Below, piece by piece: positions 1 through 7,937 of a DNA stretch of 45,830 nucleotides. The notes beneath the pieces were generated by a model that did no database searches, was not told where the DNA came from, and saw only the letters and a program-made list of their open reading frames with translations. The stretch is from the NCBI RefSeq assembly GCF_024124765.2, contig NZ_JAMXSR020000005.1:1-45830 (forward strand), in the 5' to 3' direction. Within the stretch, counting starts at the first letter, position 1; the number at the start of each line of letters is the position of its first letter. The position numbers and the translations under genes were made by a program. This stretch comes from Sphingomonas sp. H160509 (GTDB taxonomy: Bacteria; Pseudomonadota; Alphaproteobacteria; Sphingomonadales; Sphingomonadaceae).

Positions 1-49
1 GCAATCACTGATCCGGCAGCAGGCCGCAACTATGACCGGGGAGGCTTGA
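1..49 (+). CDS. 3' end of a gene cut by the window edge (possible)
   Basis: An open frame enters from the left edge and stops at TGA 47-49, leaving about 15 codons that end ...QAATMTGEA. The next gene begins within a few bases, so this may be the tail of an upstream operon member. Too short to identify; it could be chance. Confidence 0.3.
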   Translation, partial: QSLIRQQAATMTGEA

Positions 50-51
50 GG

Positions 52-448
52 GTGGCGGGGATCGGGCACAACCGGCCACCGGAGCCGATTACGGCCCCTT
101 CCCCCCCTCTTGCCCGCTGGCGCAGCCTGTTGCCGCTGTACGCACTGGAAAGCGCCCTGTGACAGCGACGTGCGGGACTTCGATTATTGGAAGGCTACGG
201 GCAAAGGGCGGCGCGTGAAGCAACCCACCGGGGCCTGTGACCGGGTCCGCATGAACGAGCGCAGCGCCCCCGCATTTTCGGCCACGTCGGCTAATAGCCA
301 GTGTTTCAACTATCAGGCCCCGCCGATCGCGCCTTGCGCGCCGACCGGGCGCGGGTTCGTCACGATCTACGAAGCCGGGCGGATCGTCTGGCAAGGGACC
401 GAGGGCGAGGAACCGGCCGAGTTCCGGCAGGAGGAATTACAGCTATGA
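52..448 (+). CDS. small Cys-rich 'IGHN' protein (frameshifted)
   Basis: A GTG start at 52 gives MAGIGHNRPPEPITAP..., an N-terminal motif (GIGHN followed by prolines) that I recognise from small plasmid and phage proteins of alphaproteobacteria. The frame then runs into a C7 run at 101-107. Removing one C joins it to a downstream frame with a CCxC cluster (CCRCTHW), a later APCD, and a compact C-terminal part containing GFVTIYEAGRIVWQG. The Cys pairs could bind a metal or form disulphides. Function unknown. The stop at 446-448 overlaps an ATG (445) that follows a strong AGGAGG, so translation may be coupled to the downstream korA-like gene. The alternative is a shorter gene starting at TTG 110. 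Confidence 0.5.
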
Positions 449-469
449 TCGGGACCGCTACTAGATCGC

Positions 470-505
470 AAACACAAAGCCCTGTAGTGTTTACCTCTAT
501 TGACG
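470..505 (+). promoter_or_regulatory. candidate operator upstream of korA-like gene
   Basis: AAACAC (470-475) and GTGTTT (487-492) form inverted arms 11 bp apart, followed by TTGACGC at 500-506. The block GTGTTTAC-N4-TATTGACGC also occurs in the promoter modules at about 15254, 43187 and 44649, where AAACAC and GTGTTT arms again surround the promoter. I infer an operator of a regulator shared by these four loci, possibly the adjacent KorA-like protein. I see no good -10 here. Confidence 0.45.
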
Positions 506-534
506 CCCGGTTGATGGAGCATGAGGGACCGAAC

Positions 535-867
535 ATGGACGGCGAGCAGAAGATGACAGCGGCCGAGTTCGACGCCTTGTTACCGCGTCTAGGCCGGTTG
601 ACCGTCGATACCGTCACGATCGCGCGTAGCGTGCTGGTGGACGGTCAACGACCGTTTGAGGCAGCTACACAGTTCGGGACCAGCCGCCAGCGCGTCAATT
701 CGATCCTAAAGCGCGTTGAGCAGGCCGTTCGTGAGATTCCCGCGAATTGGAAGCGCGTTGACGTTTGGCTTCCGCCTGAATTGGCGGCGCAGGTTGAGGA
801 ATGGGCGCAACGCGCCCGCGCAGATCACGCCGGGACGGATAGCGGCAGTTCTGGCGCTTCCGCCTGA
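535..867 (+). CDS. korA: KorA/TrfB-like transcriptional repressor
   Basis: About 110 residues with the KorA/TrfB layout: MTAAEFDALLPRL, then VTIARSVLVDGQRPFEAATQ, then a helix-turn-helix (FGTSRQRVNSILKRV) and RVDVWLPPE near the end. RK2 KorA is of similar length and has comparable IARGVLVDG and RVTAVLPE blocks. KorA proteins are plasmid regulators that repress backbone promoters together with KorB. ATG 535 is chosen because GAGGGA lies 7 bases upstream and it matches family length. An upstream in-frame ATG at 445 has an even better AGGAGG and would add 30 residues translated through the candidate operator. The gene ends convergently over the tail of the broken resolvase. Confidence 0.75.
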   Translation: MDGEQKMTAAEFDALLPRLGRLTVDTVTIARSVLVDGQRPFEAATQFGTSRQRVNSILKRVEQAVREIPANWKRVDVWLPPELAAQVEEWAQRARADHAGTDSGSSGASA

Positions 868-1449
868 TCGCGTTTGCGCCCGCCAAGCGTGCTCGCGGGG
901 AAATAGTTGTAAAGGGTCGCACTGGCGACCTTGAGGCGTCGCGCGACTTCCGCGATCGGCACGGGCGGTTCGGCATCGAGCAGCGCCCGCGCAATCGCTA
1001 GATCCTTTTCACCCAGCTTGCGCGGCCGACCGCCCTTCCTCCCTCTGGCCCGAGCAGCATCGAGGCCCGCGCGTGTTCGATCGCGGATCACGTCGCGCTC
1101 AAACTCGGCAAGCGCGCCGAACAGATTAAACATGAGCCGACCGTTCGCGGTCGTCGTGTCGATCGCTTCGGTCAGCGATCGAGATCCCGATGCCGCGCGC
1201 TTCCAGCGCCCGCACTGTTTCGATTAGCTGGGATAGCGATCGGGCGAGCCGATCGAGCTTCCAGATCACCAGCGTATCGCCTTCGCGCATGTAATCGAGC
1301 GCGGCAGTCAGCACCGGACGACCGGCACGCGCTCCCGACGCGGTTTCTTCAAACAGCTTCGCGACACCGGCCGCGTTTAAGGCGTCAATCTGGAGGGCCG
1401 ACGTTTGATCGGCCGTCGAGACGCGCGCATATCCTACGAGTTGACCCAT
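825..1449 (-). pseudogene. serine resolvase/invertase, frameshifted
   Basis: The N-terminal catalytic part starts at 1449 with GYARVSTADQ (catalytic Ser) and runs through LDRLARSLSQL and EARGIGI. The frame then changes and continues as SLTEAIDTTTANGRLMFNLFGALAEFERDVIRDRT with a C-terminal Hin-like helix-turn-helix (IAEVARRLKVASATLYNYF). One surplus base near 1182 separates the halves; removing it restores a normal ~205-residue Tn3/Hin-type recombinase. As written it is inactive. The C-terminal tail overlaps the 3' end of the korA-like gene. Its upstream region (1450-1550), where a res site is expected, is interrupted by the 11.9-kb element. Confidence 0.85.
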
Positions 1450-1484
1450 ACGGCTAGAACCCTCGTAAACCCGTCGCGTGCCGC

Positions 1485-1502
1485 ACCTTTCTAACGAAAG
1501 GT
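1485..1502. repeat. perfect hairpin in putative res region of resolvase 1
   Basis: ACCTTTC-TAAC-GAAAGGT is a perfect 7-bp stem with a 4-base loop, flanked by CCGC and TGCGG that can extend the pairing. It lies 36-53 bp upstream of the broken resolvase start, where resolvase binding sites usually sit. It could also be part of a promoter or terminator. Confidence 0.4.
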
Positions 1503-1547
1503 TTGCGGTACGTTTAATGAAGGGTTTTACGCCACCCCCGAGCCGAA

Positions 1548-1554
1548 ACCAAGG
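1548..1554. repeat. left target-site duplication ACCAAGG
   Basis: ACCAAGG directly abuts the outer end of the left inverted repeat. The same 7 bp abuts the right repeat at 13487-13493 in direct orientation, as expected of a transposition duplication. Confidence 0.75.
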
Positions 1555-1604
1555 TGTAGATATCAGCGCTAATTGGCACGGTTCTGTCAGGGGTAAATGT
1601 CACC
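1555..1604 (+). repeat. left terminal inverted repeat
   Basis: It begins TGTAGATATCAGCGCTAATT and continues GGCACGG, TCTGTCAG and GGGGTAAATGTCACC. About 33 outer bases match the right end almost perfectly (one extra T); the inner ~17 are diverged. The innermost bases overlap the stop codon of the resolvase gene. Confidence 0.8.
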
Positions 1605-2178
1605 CTACATCCGCTTCGTCTGCCCTCTCACTCGCAGGAAAATGACGGTAAAAGGTCGAGAGGCCGACTTGTAACACCTTCGCGACCTTGGCGGGCTTGT
1701 CTCCCGCCGCCAGGAGTTTGCGTGCCGTATCTACCTTGTCCGGCGTCAGCGCCGATTTCCGGCCACTACCGATACCACCCTTCTTCCGAGCCGCAGCCAA
1801 ACCGGCGATCGTCCGCTCCTTTATCAACTCGCGCTCCATTTCGGCTACGGAGGCGAGAATATGGAACAGTAGCCGTCCCGAGGCCGTGGACGTGTCGAAA
1901 CCGTCTGTGAGTGATCGAAAGTCGATTTTCCGTGCCGACAGGTCCGCAGCCAGCGTAATAAGGCCCTGGATCGAGCGGCCGAGGCGGTCGAGTTTCCAGA
2001 CTACGATGCAATCGCCGGCACGCGCGAAGCGCAGGGCTTCCATCAGCCCCGGCCGATCGGCTTTCGCGCCACTCGCCTTATCGGTGAACAGCTTTTCGCA
2101 CCCGGCTTTGTTCAGGGCGTCGGTTTGCAGCGCCAAGTCCTGATCGGCCGTTGAAACGCGCGCATAGCCAATCAGCAT
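1600..2178 (-). CDS. serine site-specific recombinase (resolvase/invertase)
   Basis: An intact 192-residue serine recombinase. Catalytic Ser is in GYARVSTADQ near residue 10; IVVWKLDRLGRS carries the active-site DRLGRS arginines; the long E-helix reads LLFHILASVAEMERELIKERT; a C-terminal helix-turn-helix follows (PAKVAKVLQVGLSTFYRHF). This family cuts both strands at a central dinucleotide in 26-28-bp dyad sites and resolves or inverts DNA. The gene sits just inside the left end of the element, with one of the 25-28-bp dyad sites immediately upstream of its start (2180-2216). I infer that it acts on the array sites; it could instead be only a cointegrate resolvase. Confidence 0.9.
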   Translation of the reverse strand: MLIGYARVSTADQDLALQTDALNKAGCEKLFTDKASGAKADRPGLMEALRFARAGDCIVVWKLDRLGRSIQGLITLAADLSARKIDFRSLTDGFDTSTASGRLLFHILASVAEMERELIKERTIAGLAAARKKGGIGSGRKSALTPDKVDTARKLLAAGDKPAKVAKVLQVGLSTFYRHFPASERADEADVG

Positions 2179-2179
2179 C

Positions 2180-2316
2180 TTTCCCGTTTTCCCATCGAAA
2201 TTGGCAATTTCGAGAATCTTAAATCGGGAACAGATTTTGGGAAAGCGAAACCCACAGGCGTCCGTCAGCGCGATCGAGGCGGCGAGATTCCCGCCAGACG
2301 TTCGTTTTTGGGAAAG
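2180..2316. repeat. dyad recombination-like site 1 (compound)
   Basis: TTTCCC (2180-2185) pairs with GAGAA (2212-2216), and a second pair GATTCCC (2286-2292) / TTTGGGAAA (2306-2314) follows. Additional GGGAA arms lie between. It directly precedes the resolvase start on the minus strand and the first cassette gene on the plus strand, where a regulatory res site would sit. It is less regular than the other copies. Confidence 0.5.
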
Positions 2317-2396
2317 GGCGGGTTGAACCGAGGTCCATCGGTTTTAAGCCGATATTCAACAAAACTTGGCAGTGCATGAGTTGAATTGAGGTCGCC

Positions 2397-2780
2397 ATGC
2401 TATTTAGATTTTTGTCTTCCTGTACCGTTATCGCCTTGGTGTCATGCAACTCGGCGCCCTCCAGTCAGCCCAACGCCGAGAATGCCGCTCATTGCGTGGC
2501 AGCGTTCAACTACGCAGGGTATTGGTATGCTCAAGGCAACAGAGATGAGCGCGGCATAATCGAGATGAAAGCCCGCTCTCTTTTTGAGATGGACAACCTG
2601 ACCAAGTCTGGTCGGATTGAAATGGCAAAGCTCGAATCTTTCGAGCTTACCAAACGATACGTCAAAGACGGGAAGGCGATGACTCGCCTTTTAGCTGACT
2701 GTATGACTAAGCAGAATGGTAGCGCTGATTTTGTGGCGGAGAGGGATCGGCTTTGGGAGCGCGCTTCTCCACCAGTTTAA
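2397..2780 (+). CDS. small lipoprotein, cassette cargo
   Basis: 127 residues. A lipoprotein signal is clear: a short basic N-terminus, a hydrophobic stretch and an LVSC lipobox (Cys about residue 17). The mature part is mostly helical with two further Cys (HCVAAF and ADCMTK) and the blocks YAGYWYAQGN and VAERDRLWERA. GAGGT lies a few bases before the ATG. The 112-residue lipoprotein at 11287 has a similar architecture (lipobox, one early and one late Cys), suggesting related cargo. Function unknown. Confidence 0.7.
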   Translation: MLFRFLSSCTVIALVSCNSAPSSQPNAENAAHCVAAFNYAGYWYAQGNRDERGIIEMKARSLFEMDNLTKSGRIEMAKLESFELTKRYVKDGKAMTRLLADCMTKQNGSADFVAERDRLWERASPPV

Positions 2781-2885
2781 CGCGGTTGCTTAAAACGGAA
2801 AGGGACAAAACCAGCTACGGTGAGTTACCTTTCATAAAGCCAACTACAGGCGTAGGATGGCTGTCGTCGTATACCGGGAGCAGTC

Positions 2886-3362
2886 ATGATCGCCGCTATC
2901 CTGCTACAATCCGCGTCGGCATCTACACTGCCAAGTGATGCCTGGGTCAGAGTATCGGCTACAGTTGGAAGTTCTCAAAGCGGCACGACCATCGACTTTA
3001 TTAAAGACCCGTTAGACACCGAGAATCACGAATACACGCTACGTCTTATTATTAAAAATGTCGATGGCTCGACCAATACACGTTGGGCTACAAGCCGTAC
3101 TTGCAGCGCAGTGCGGAGGCTCGTTGACAATCTAAGCTCAGTTCCATTTCCTACCATCACATCGCCTAGTGACGCGACGGAACTAGTAATCGATGGCGTC
3201 GCCTACTCAGTGGTATTTTCTGCACGCTATGGGTCACAGTTTAGCGGGCCGCTTGAATTGCACTCTAACATCGGTACACCACTCGAAGCTTGGGTTAACA
3301 ACGCCATTGCCACTGCTAAACCGTGCTGGTCGGGCTATCGTGCTCTGAATATGCCGCGATAA
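2886..3362 (+). CDS. secreted hypothetical protein, cassette cargo
   Basis: 158 residues starting MIAAILLQSASASTLPSDAW, which reads as a short signal peptide. Two Cys lie far apart (RTCSAVRR, KPCWSGYR) and could form a disulphide. GGGAG stands 5-8 bases before the ATG. It shares one inter-site interval with the lipoprotein gene upstream, so the two may travel as one cassette. Family not recognised. Confidence 0.6.
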   Translation: MIAAILLQSASASTLPSDAWVRVSATVGSSQSGTTIDFIKDPLDTENHEYTLRLIIKNVDGSTNTRWATSRTCSAVRRLVDNLSSVPFPTITSPSDATELVIDGVAYSVVFSARYGSQFSGPLELHSNIGTPLEAWVNNAIATAKPCWSGYRALNMPR

Positions 3363-3704
3363 GCAGATAGCGAAGATCCCAAATTATCGACTCCAAAAGC
3401 CGTCGCGGTGTTGGCTACAAGGCGCGGTCATTCCCATTTCTCGATCCCTCGCGAAAAGGCTGGGTCGGACAGGAGCGCCCAATGTCGGACGCTTGGGTCA
3501 CAAATAGGGGCTTCCGAAAGCAGCCATTCGTTCAAGACGATCTTTACCATCCCAGTCATTCCTGATGAAAAAATCAAAAGTATTGCATAAACAATAGGGC
3601 AAGGCAGTCGGTCGGCTTCCGCCCAAGCTCGGTCGTAGGACGTCGAGCGCGCGCGTTTGGGACTGAATACACGCTGCCTTTCGCTGTGTGCATGACGTGC
3701 CTCG
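3363..3704. other. intergenic stretch with site 2; possible small minus-strand ORF
   Basis: It contains the dyad site at 3431-3455. A minus-strand frame ending at 3428 has a hydrophobic stretch (PIVYAILLIFSSGMTGMVKIV) and could be a small membrane protein whose last codons come from the site, but no convincing start with a ribosome site is visible. Otherwise I see no gene here. Confidence 0.4.
3431..3455. repeat. dyad recombination-like site 2
   Basis: TTCCC...TCTCGATC...GCGAA, 25 bp, with a central GATC. It is followed by AAGGCTGGGTCGG, a tail shared with sites 5, 9 and 12. It lies between a plus-strand and a minus-strand gene. Confidence 0.6.
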
Positions 3705-4073
3705 TTAGTGTTGATCTGCCAAACGATCAAATATGTCGCTAGGGTAGTTTACCGCACTGTACTGAGCGATCTCAACTTTTGTCACGGTATCTTGGGCGTG
3801 CGTTATCCTCACGCCAACAACGCCCAAAAAACCAATTTTTTTCTCGCAAATATACCGGTGACTAACGTTATCTGCCGCAGGGCAAGAAAAGCCTTTTCCA
3901 CTCAGAGTTTTGTTGAGTTCGTCTAGGCTCAGGCCGGGTTTAACATGTTCGTGAACCCATAGAATGTTTTGCATTATTCCAGACATTCGTTCCCGGTCAG
4001 ACTCATAGAGTCGATACTGAACCGCGATAGCTACGAACGATACCGCTGCCAAAACGAACCCTAACCACTTCAC
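3705..4073 (-). CDS. membrane-anchored hypothetical protein, cassette cargo
   Basis: About 122 residues with one N-terminal membrane segment (WLGFVLAAVSFVAIAVQY), then a soluble part with two Cys (FSCPAADN, YICEKKIG) that may bond. The middle resembles small periplasmic 'G-S-L-D-E-L' modules (PGLSLDELNKTLSGKGF), as in some SmpA/BamE-like folds, but that is tentative. GTG 4073 is preferred because GGAAGGA lies 7 bases upstream; the TTG at 4079 abuts that ribosome site. It is opposite in orientation to both neighbours. Confidence 0.6.
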   Translation of the reverse strand: MKWLGFVLAAVSFVAIAVQYRLYESDRERMSGIMQNILWVHEHVKPGLSLDELNKTLSGKGFSCPAADNVSHRYICEKKIGFLGVVGVRITHAQDTVTKVEIAQYSAVNYPSDIFDRLADQH

Positions 4074-4079
4074 GCCCAA

Positions 4080-4496
4080 TTCCTTCCGCCTGAACGAAAC
4101 AGTGATAGCGCGAAAAAGCTAACTCCAGCCCCCTTTGTTGGTGAACGTTTGAGACGGTTGGCAACGCGGCGGCTAACCAGCTTCGCACGTCAAACGCCGC
4201 CATTCCACTTTCCTTCCCAACCCGGACATTCCCGAAATTCGATCCCAATCGAGAACGTCTCCACCTTCTCGATTGCCGTTCCTTTTCGAGAACGTCATGT
4301 TAGCCGCAAACCTCAATTGTACGCCATTCGTGACTGGTGAGATTGTCTCGATAGCGCAGATTTCTGGGAGGCTCTTTGGCGGGAATCGTATGGCCCGCCT
4401 AGCGCCGCTCAATGATGTAATGTCGATTGCCGATAGCTGGGATCAGGAGACAACGTTATCTTGCTGCGTTGAATCCCTCCCCCAAGGAGACGAAAA
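4080..4496. other. intergenic stretch holding site 3
   Basis: Apart from the two-part dyad site at 4229-4296 I see no gene with a credible start. The last ~60 bases are the leader of the next lipoprotein gene and end in AAGGAGACG. Confidence 0.5.
4229..4296. repeat. dyad recombination-like site 3 (long, two-part)
   Basis: Core TTCCC...TTCGATC...GAGAA (4229-4255, 27 bp) is followed 46 bp from its start by a second inverted pair GTTCCTTTTCGAGAAC near 4278-4293. The 46-47-bp phase recurs in sites 4, 8, 10 and 11. Confidence 0.65.
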
Positions 4497-4868
4497 ATGA
4501 AGCGGCGTTGGATGATCTCACCTGTGCTGTTGGTAATGACCGCCTGCGGTCAGTCAGGCAGCGAATATGTCGGCAAATGGGAACGAGGCAAAACAAGCCA
4601 CGAGAATGGCTTCTCCGGCGCTCAAGTTAATGTCGTCAAGGATACCATGACGATCGAACGTAACGGCGATGGTTTCCTTTTAAATAATACTCGGGTCCTC
4701 ACGCAAGGCGGCGGAAAGCCATTCATCTATCCCGACAATAAGCAGCCAGCGATTTACAAAGACGGTCAGCTACAAGTCGCCGGGGGGCTTGCGGCTTACG
4801 TCATAGACAAAGCATCCGGGCATCTTGTCGCACCGGACGGCGGGGGAGAGTTTACAAGGACTAAGTAA
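4497..4868 (+). CDS. small lipoprotein, cassette cargo
   Basis: 123 residues. MKRRW followed by a hydrophobic segment and TACG gives a textbook lipobox at about residue 17. The mature part has β-rich features (SEYVGKWERGKT, DTMTIERNGDGFLLNNT), resembling small lipocalin-like or 'lipoprotein with a YxGxW start' domains often encoded by mobile cassettes. AAGGAG lies 7 bases before the ATG. It is a single gene between two dyad sites. Function unknown. Confidence 0.7.
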   Translation: MKRRWMISPVLLVMTACGQSGSEYVGKWERGKTSHENGFSGAQVNVVKDTMTIERNGDGFLLNNTRVLTQGGGKPFIYPDNKQPAIYKDGQLQVAGGLAAYVIDKASGHLVAPDGGGEFTRTK

Positions 4869-4897
4869 GAGAGGGCCTAGCCACGTCCCACACTCCG

Positions 4898-4965
4898 TTC
4901 CCGATCAACAATCGATTCCGAGAATGCCCTCACCGTCTCACTAGCGGTTTTTATGCGGGAAAGCC
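4898..4965. repeat. dyad recombination-like site 4 (long, two-part)
   Basis: Core TTCCC...ATCGATTCC...GAGAA (4898-4924, 27 bp), then a second pair GCGGTTTTT/GCGGGAAAGCC beginning 46 bp after the core start. The tail AAGCCGGGTCGATCG resembles the tails of the short sites. Confidence 0.6.
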
Positions 4966-5140
4966 GGGTCGATCGTCGTTCTCGTAAGAAAGATCGCCAC
5001 GCCGGACTATGACGGACGGCAGGCTGCGAAAGCTAGTTGCGAGGTCGAGCAAGGGCCGACGATCATCTGTTACGATCCGTTAAGCTTGACTGTATACAGG
5101 GTTGAGAAGGTTATGACTGCCGAACTCACGGGGAAGCTTT

Positions 5141-5746
5141 ATGCTAAGCGCTGTCAACGCACGAAACTCGTTTCAGCTTACTAGCGTAAGTAACAAGGTG
5201 AACTCGGACAGGTCATTTGGAAATGCGCTGTCGAGCGCGATTGCATCTTCGAACTTGGGCACTGGCGATACTGCTCAGATATCTGCCACGGCGAAAGCGC
5301 AAGCGACTAGGCCCGCTTCACCGCAGTTTAATAACAGCTATTTTGAGCGACTGAATGCGATGCCTCGTGCTGATATGGCGGTACTAGTCGGTAAAGACGC
5401 CGACGCGCTGAGTGCGTCGCAGGGCCTTCCGAGTGGCCAATACGACTTCACATCTCTTACCACAGGGCAGGCTTGGCTAGTAACCTATAACCTAAAAAAT
5501 AATCTTGGCGCGCCTCTCGACGCTATAGTAGCCTTTGATACCAATATTCCTACAAACTGTGACGATGCAACTGTCTATAACATGGTCGAGCCGATCAAGA
5601 GTTCTGCTCAATATGAAAAGGAAGCTGGCAATGCGGGGACAGCGGATTGGCTAAGGGCGGCACTTACTATGATGGCCACGTTTTCTGCCGATAAGGCGTT
5701 AGATGGGCCATACGGACTTTATAACCCAGTCAGCCAATCCAAATAG
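5141..5746 (+). CDS. hypothetical protein, cassette cargo
   Basis: 201 residues with no signal peptide or membrane segment. The N-terminus (LSAVNARNSFQLTSVSN...) is rich in Ser, Asn and Ala, resembling disordered N-termini of secreted or flagellum-type proteins, and is followed by an ordered part (YFERLNAMPRADMAVLVGKDADAL; AWLVTYNLKNNLGAPLDAIVAF). GGGGAAG stands 5-8 bases before the ATG. It is the only gene between sites 4 and 5. I do not recognise the family. Confidence 0.6.
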   Translation: MLSAVNARNSFQLTSVSNKVNSDRSFGNALSSAIASSNLGTGDTAQISATAKAQATRPASPQFNNSYFERLNAMPRADMAVLVGKDADALSASQGLPSGQYDFTSLTTGQAWLVTYNLKNNLGAPLDAIVAFDTNIPTNCDDATVYNMVEPIKSSAQYEKEAGNAGTADWLRAALTMMATFSADKALDGPYGLYNPVSQSK

Positions 5747-5832
5747 ATCTTACCTAGTTATATTCGGAGTAAGGTCGGGAAGACTCTGCTATCATATTCA
5801 AAGCGCAGGTATCGTTCGAGATTACTAAACCA

Positions 5833-5858
5833 TTCCCGAAATTGGATCCTTTTCGGAA
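5833..5858. repeat. dyad recombination-like site 5 (short)
   Basis: TTCCC-GAAATTGGATCC-TTTTCGGAA, 26 bp with near-perfect outer arms and central GATC. The tail AAGGACGGATCGATAG matches other short sites. Confidence 0.65.
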
Positions 5859-5898
5859 AGGACGGATCGATAGCAAACGGCCGATGCCAGACCCGCCG

Positions 5899-6372
5899 CT
5901 AACTTGCGGGCGGTGTCGGGTCCCGTGCATCTTCAAAGGCTTGGATTAAATGGGCGAGCGTGGCGGCGCTGCTGATTGGAAAAGGGTAGTTGAGGAAGGT
6001 CCTCTTCAAAGAACGACCAGGAGCTGCGCGCCATTCGACTACAGGCACGGTTCCGCCCCCTCGCGTGATCATGCGATCAAGCTTATGAACCTGTTTCCAT
6101 GGGAAAAAGCGGTCCCTTAGTCCCGCTCGTATTTGAAAACCGTCCGGTCTGAAACTCAGAACGGGCGGACGCCATGCCTTGAGTAGCAATGACAAAACGA
6201 AAATTAGTAAGCCGAGCAGGATCGTGCCGAGAGTGCCGTAAAACGACCAGTCCGACGTTTTTCGACTGAATAACGCTAGGAGGAAGAGCACTGACACAAG
6301 GCCGAATGAAGCCGACAAAGCGATGTATGGCCAACGTGGTGCCACCACATTTTGGGGAAGGTCGCGGTTCAT
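5899..6372 (-). CDS. two-helix membrane protein with PH-like C-terminal part, cassette cargo
   Basis: 157 residues with two membrane helices near residues 16-36 and 45-66 (YIALSASFGLVSVLFLLALF; LGTILLGLLIFVLSLLL). A soluble C-terminal domain follows, starting VLSFRPDGFQIRAGLRDRFFPWKQVHKL. That pattern (two helices, then 'F-x-x-x-G-x-x-x... W-x-x-V') resembles bacterial PH-domain membrane proteins. Function unknown. It is the only gene between sites 5 and 6. Confidence 0.6.
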   Translation of the reverse strand: MNRDLPQNVVAPRWPYIALSASFGLVSVLFLLALFSRKTSDWSFYGTLGTILLGLLIFVLSLLLKAWRPPVLSFRPDGFQIRAGLRDRFFPWKQVHKLDRMITRGGGTVPVVEWRAAPGRSLKRTFLNYPFPISSAATLAHLIQAFEDARDPTPPAS

Positions 6373-6472
6373 AGTGCTTCAACTACGGCAAAGCGCTTAA
6401 AGTAAGGTCAAGGACGCGCACCTGGGCCTCAATACTATCCTTAGGTTTCTGCCGCCTGCGACACGGCGCTGC

Positions 6473-6499
6473 TTCCCAAAATTCGATCCATTGTGGGAA
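6473..6499. repeat. dyad recombination-like site 6
   Basis: TTCCC-AAAATTCGATCCATTGT-GGGAA, 27 bp, one of the cleanest dyads. Read on the minus strand, its flank (GCAGCGCCG..TCGC..GGC) aligns with the spacer of the long sites, so this copy appears reversed relative to sites 3, 4, 8, 10 and 11. Confidence 0.7.
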
Positions 6500-6517
6500 T
6501 AGCCGAGGTATAAAGTT

Positions 6518-7087
6518 TTATGACCCCGCCTTGCTATCAGGATCGATCAAACGTCCTTGTAATATCCTAAGCTGTGCCAGCCATATGCAGCCTCTATTTC
6601 GGATATCAGGTACTTTATTTTTCACAATTAATTGGTCGATTTCGGACAAACTGAACGGCTTGACGCTTATAAATTCTTCATCCGAATCACACTCAACACG
6701 GGCGGTGCAGGTTGATAGATCCGTGGCGATAAAATAGTAGTTATTGCCTGTCATATGAACACTATTCACATGCGTACTGATTAACTCCAGATGGCCGGCT
6801 TCTAAGCCGGCTTCCTCTCGTAGTTCCCTAGCCGCTGCTTCATGGGGCGTCTCGCCAAGGTTGATAGCGCCGCTAGGCACTTCAAATGTCGTGCCGAGCA
6901 AATGGCGGCGCTGCTCGACTAACACGATCTTGCCATCCGTCGTGACTGGCACGACCAACACGCCCTCGCTAGTTTCCTCGACCACCTCTCGTTCGACAAT
7001 CACCGTGCCAATTTCTACACGGTCCAAGCGGACATTTATAAAGCGGCCTTGGTAGACGGTGGTGCTGTCTTTTAGCTCATGCGTCAT
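6518..7087 (-). CDS. Nudix hydrolase, cassette cargo
   Basis: About 189 residues with a full Nudix box, GETPHEAAARELREEAGLEAG (pattern Gx5Ex7REUxEExGU), near residue 80, so metal-dependent cleavage of a nucleoside-diphosphate compound is expected. The N-terminal strand set (YQGRFINVRLDRVEI; VLVVPVTTDGKIVLVEQRRH) resembles the ADP-ribose pyrophosphatase subgroup, but substrate cannot be read from sequence. Start 7087 is preferred over the ATG at 7093 because GGAGG directly abuts 7093 and is 6 bases from 7087. It lies between sites 6 and 7, in the same orientation as the racemase gene. Confidence 0.85.
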   Translation of the reverse strand: MTHELKDSTTVYQGRFINVRLDRVEIGTVIVEREVVEETSEGVLVVPVTTDGKIVLVEQRRHLLGTTFEVPSGAINLGETPHEAAARELREEAGLEAGHLELISTHVNSVHMTGNNYYFIATDLSTCTARVECDSDEEFISVKPFSLSEIDQLIVKNKVPDIRNRGCIWLAQLRILQGRLIDPDSKAGS

Positions 7088-7160
7088 GGGCATCCTCCTA
7101 ACGGCAAGCGGATTCGAGCAATGACGCCATCTAATGCGGTTTGCCTAGCCAGCGCTGCCT

Positions 7161-7186
7161 TTCCCGTTTTGCGATCCTTTTGAGAA
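7161..7186. repeat. dyad recombination-like site 7
   Basis: TTCCC-GTTTTGCGATCCTTTT-GAGAA, 26 bp. The minus-strand flank (GGCAGCGCTGGCTAGGC) again aligns with the long-site spacer, so it is in reversed orientation like site 6. It lies 8 bp from the stop of the racemase gene. Confidence 0.65.
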
Positions 7187-7194
7187 GCGCGCGG

Positions 7195-7890
7195 TTAGCC
7201 TGCCAGAGCCATATCGATCGCCGCTGCCGCATGGAGGGCGGTTGTGTCGAAGATCGGTACCTGACTATCTTCCGGCCGAACCAGCAGCATGATTTCGGTG
7301 CATCCTAAGATCACCGCCTCCGCTCCGCTCTCAACGAGGCGGGCAATGACCGCGCGGTGAGCATCACGCGACGCCGGCAAGATCTTACCAGCGACCAACT
7401 CCTCATAGATGATACGATGAACGGTAGCGCGGTCGTCGTCGTCCGGGACGACGACGTTAAGGCCGTGCTGATCGGTGAGCCTTCCCTTGTAGAAGGCGTG
7501 TTCCATCGTGAACGCAGTGCCCAGCAGTCCGACCTTCTTGAGGCCGGCCGCCTTGATGCGTTCGGCCGTGGGATCAGCGATATGAAGCAGGGGAATACCT
7601 ACAGCCGCCTGAACGTCGGCGGCCATCCGGTGCATGGTGTTGGTGCAGATCAGCAGCACGTCCGCACCACCGGCTTCGAGGCGTCGTGCCGCATCGACCA
7701 TCTGCGTCGTCAGACCCTGCCAATCGCCCTTGTGCTGCAAATCCTCGATTTCCGCGAAATTGAACGACCACAGAAGGCAGCGGGCGGATGCTGTCGGGCC
7801 AAGCCGGTCTCGCACGCCCTCATTGATAATGCGGTAGTATTCGGCAGAACTTTCCCAGCTCATGCCTCCGATCAGGCCAATCGTCTTCAT
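7195..7890 (-). CDS. aspartate/glutamate racemase family protein, cassette cargo
   Basis: 231 residues. MKTIGLIGGMSWESSAEYYRIINE is the classic start of RacX-type aspartate racemases. The two catalytic Cys lie in CTNTMH (about residue 83) and LGCTEI (about residue 197), the expected two-base pair for cofactor-independent racemisation of Asp, Glu or related amino acids. Length is normal and all key residues are present, so the enzyme is probably active. As cassette cargo it could supply D-amino acids or alter cell-wall composition; that is inference. Confidence 0.88.
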   Translation of the reverse strand: MKTIGLIGGMSWESSAEYYRIINEGVRDRLGPTASARCLLWSFNFAEIEDLQHKGDWQGLTTQMVDAARRLEAGGADVLLICTNTMHRMAADVQAAVGIPLLHIADPTAERIKAAGLKKVGLLGTAFTMEHAFYKGRLTDQHGLNVVVPDDDDRATVHRIIYEELVAGKILPASRDAHRAVIARLVESGAEAVILGCTEIMLLVRPEDSQVPIFDTTALHAAAAIDMALAG

Positions 7891-7937
7891 GCCCTAGCAC
7901 CCCCGCTTTCGTGTACCGTCTAATCACCACATATGAG

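Noticed and set aside
445..534. Start of the korA-like gene at ATG 445
   Set aside because: AGGAGG is strong and the start overlaps the upstream stop, but the extra 30 residues have no KorA counterpart and are encoded across operator-like DNA; 535 fits the family length. Not fully excluded.
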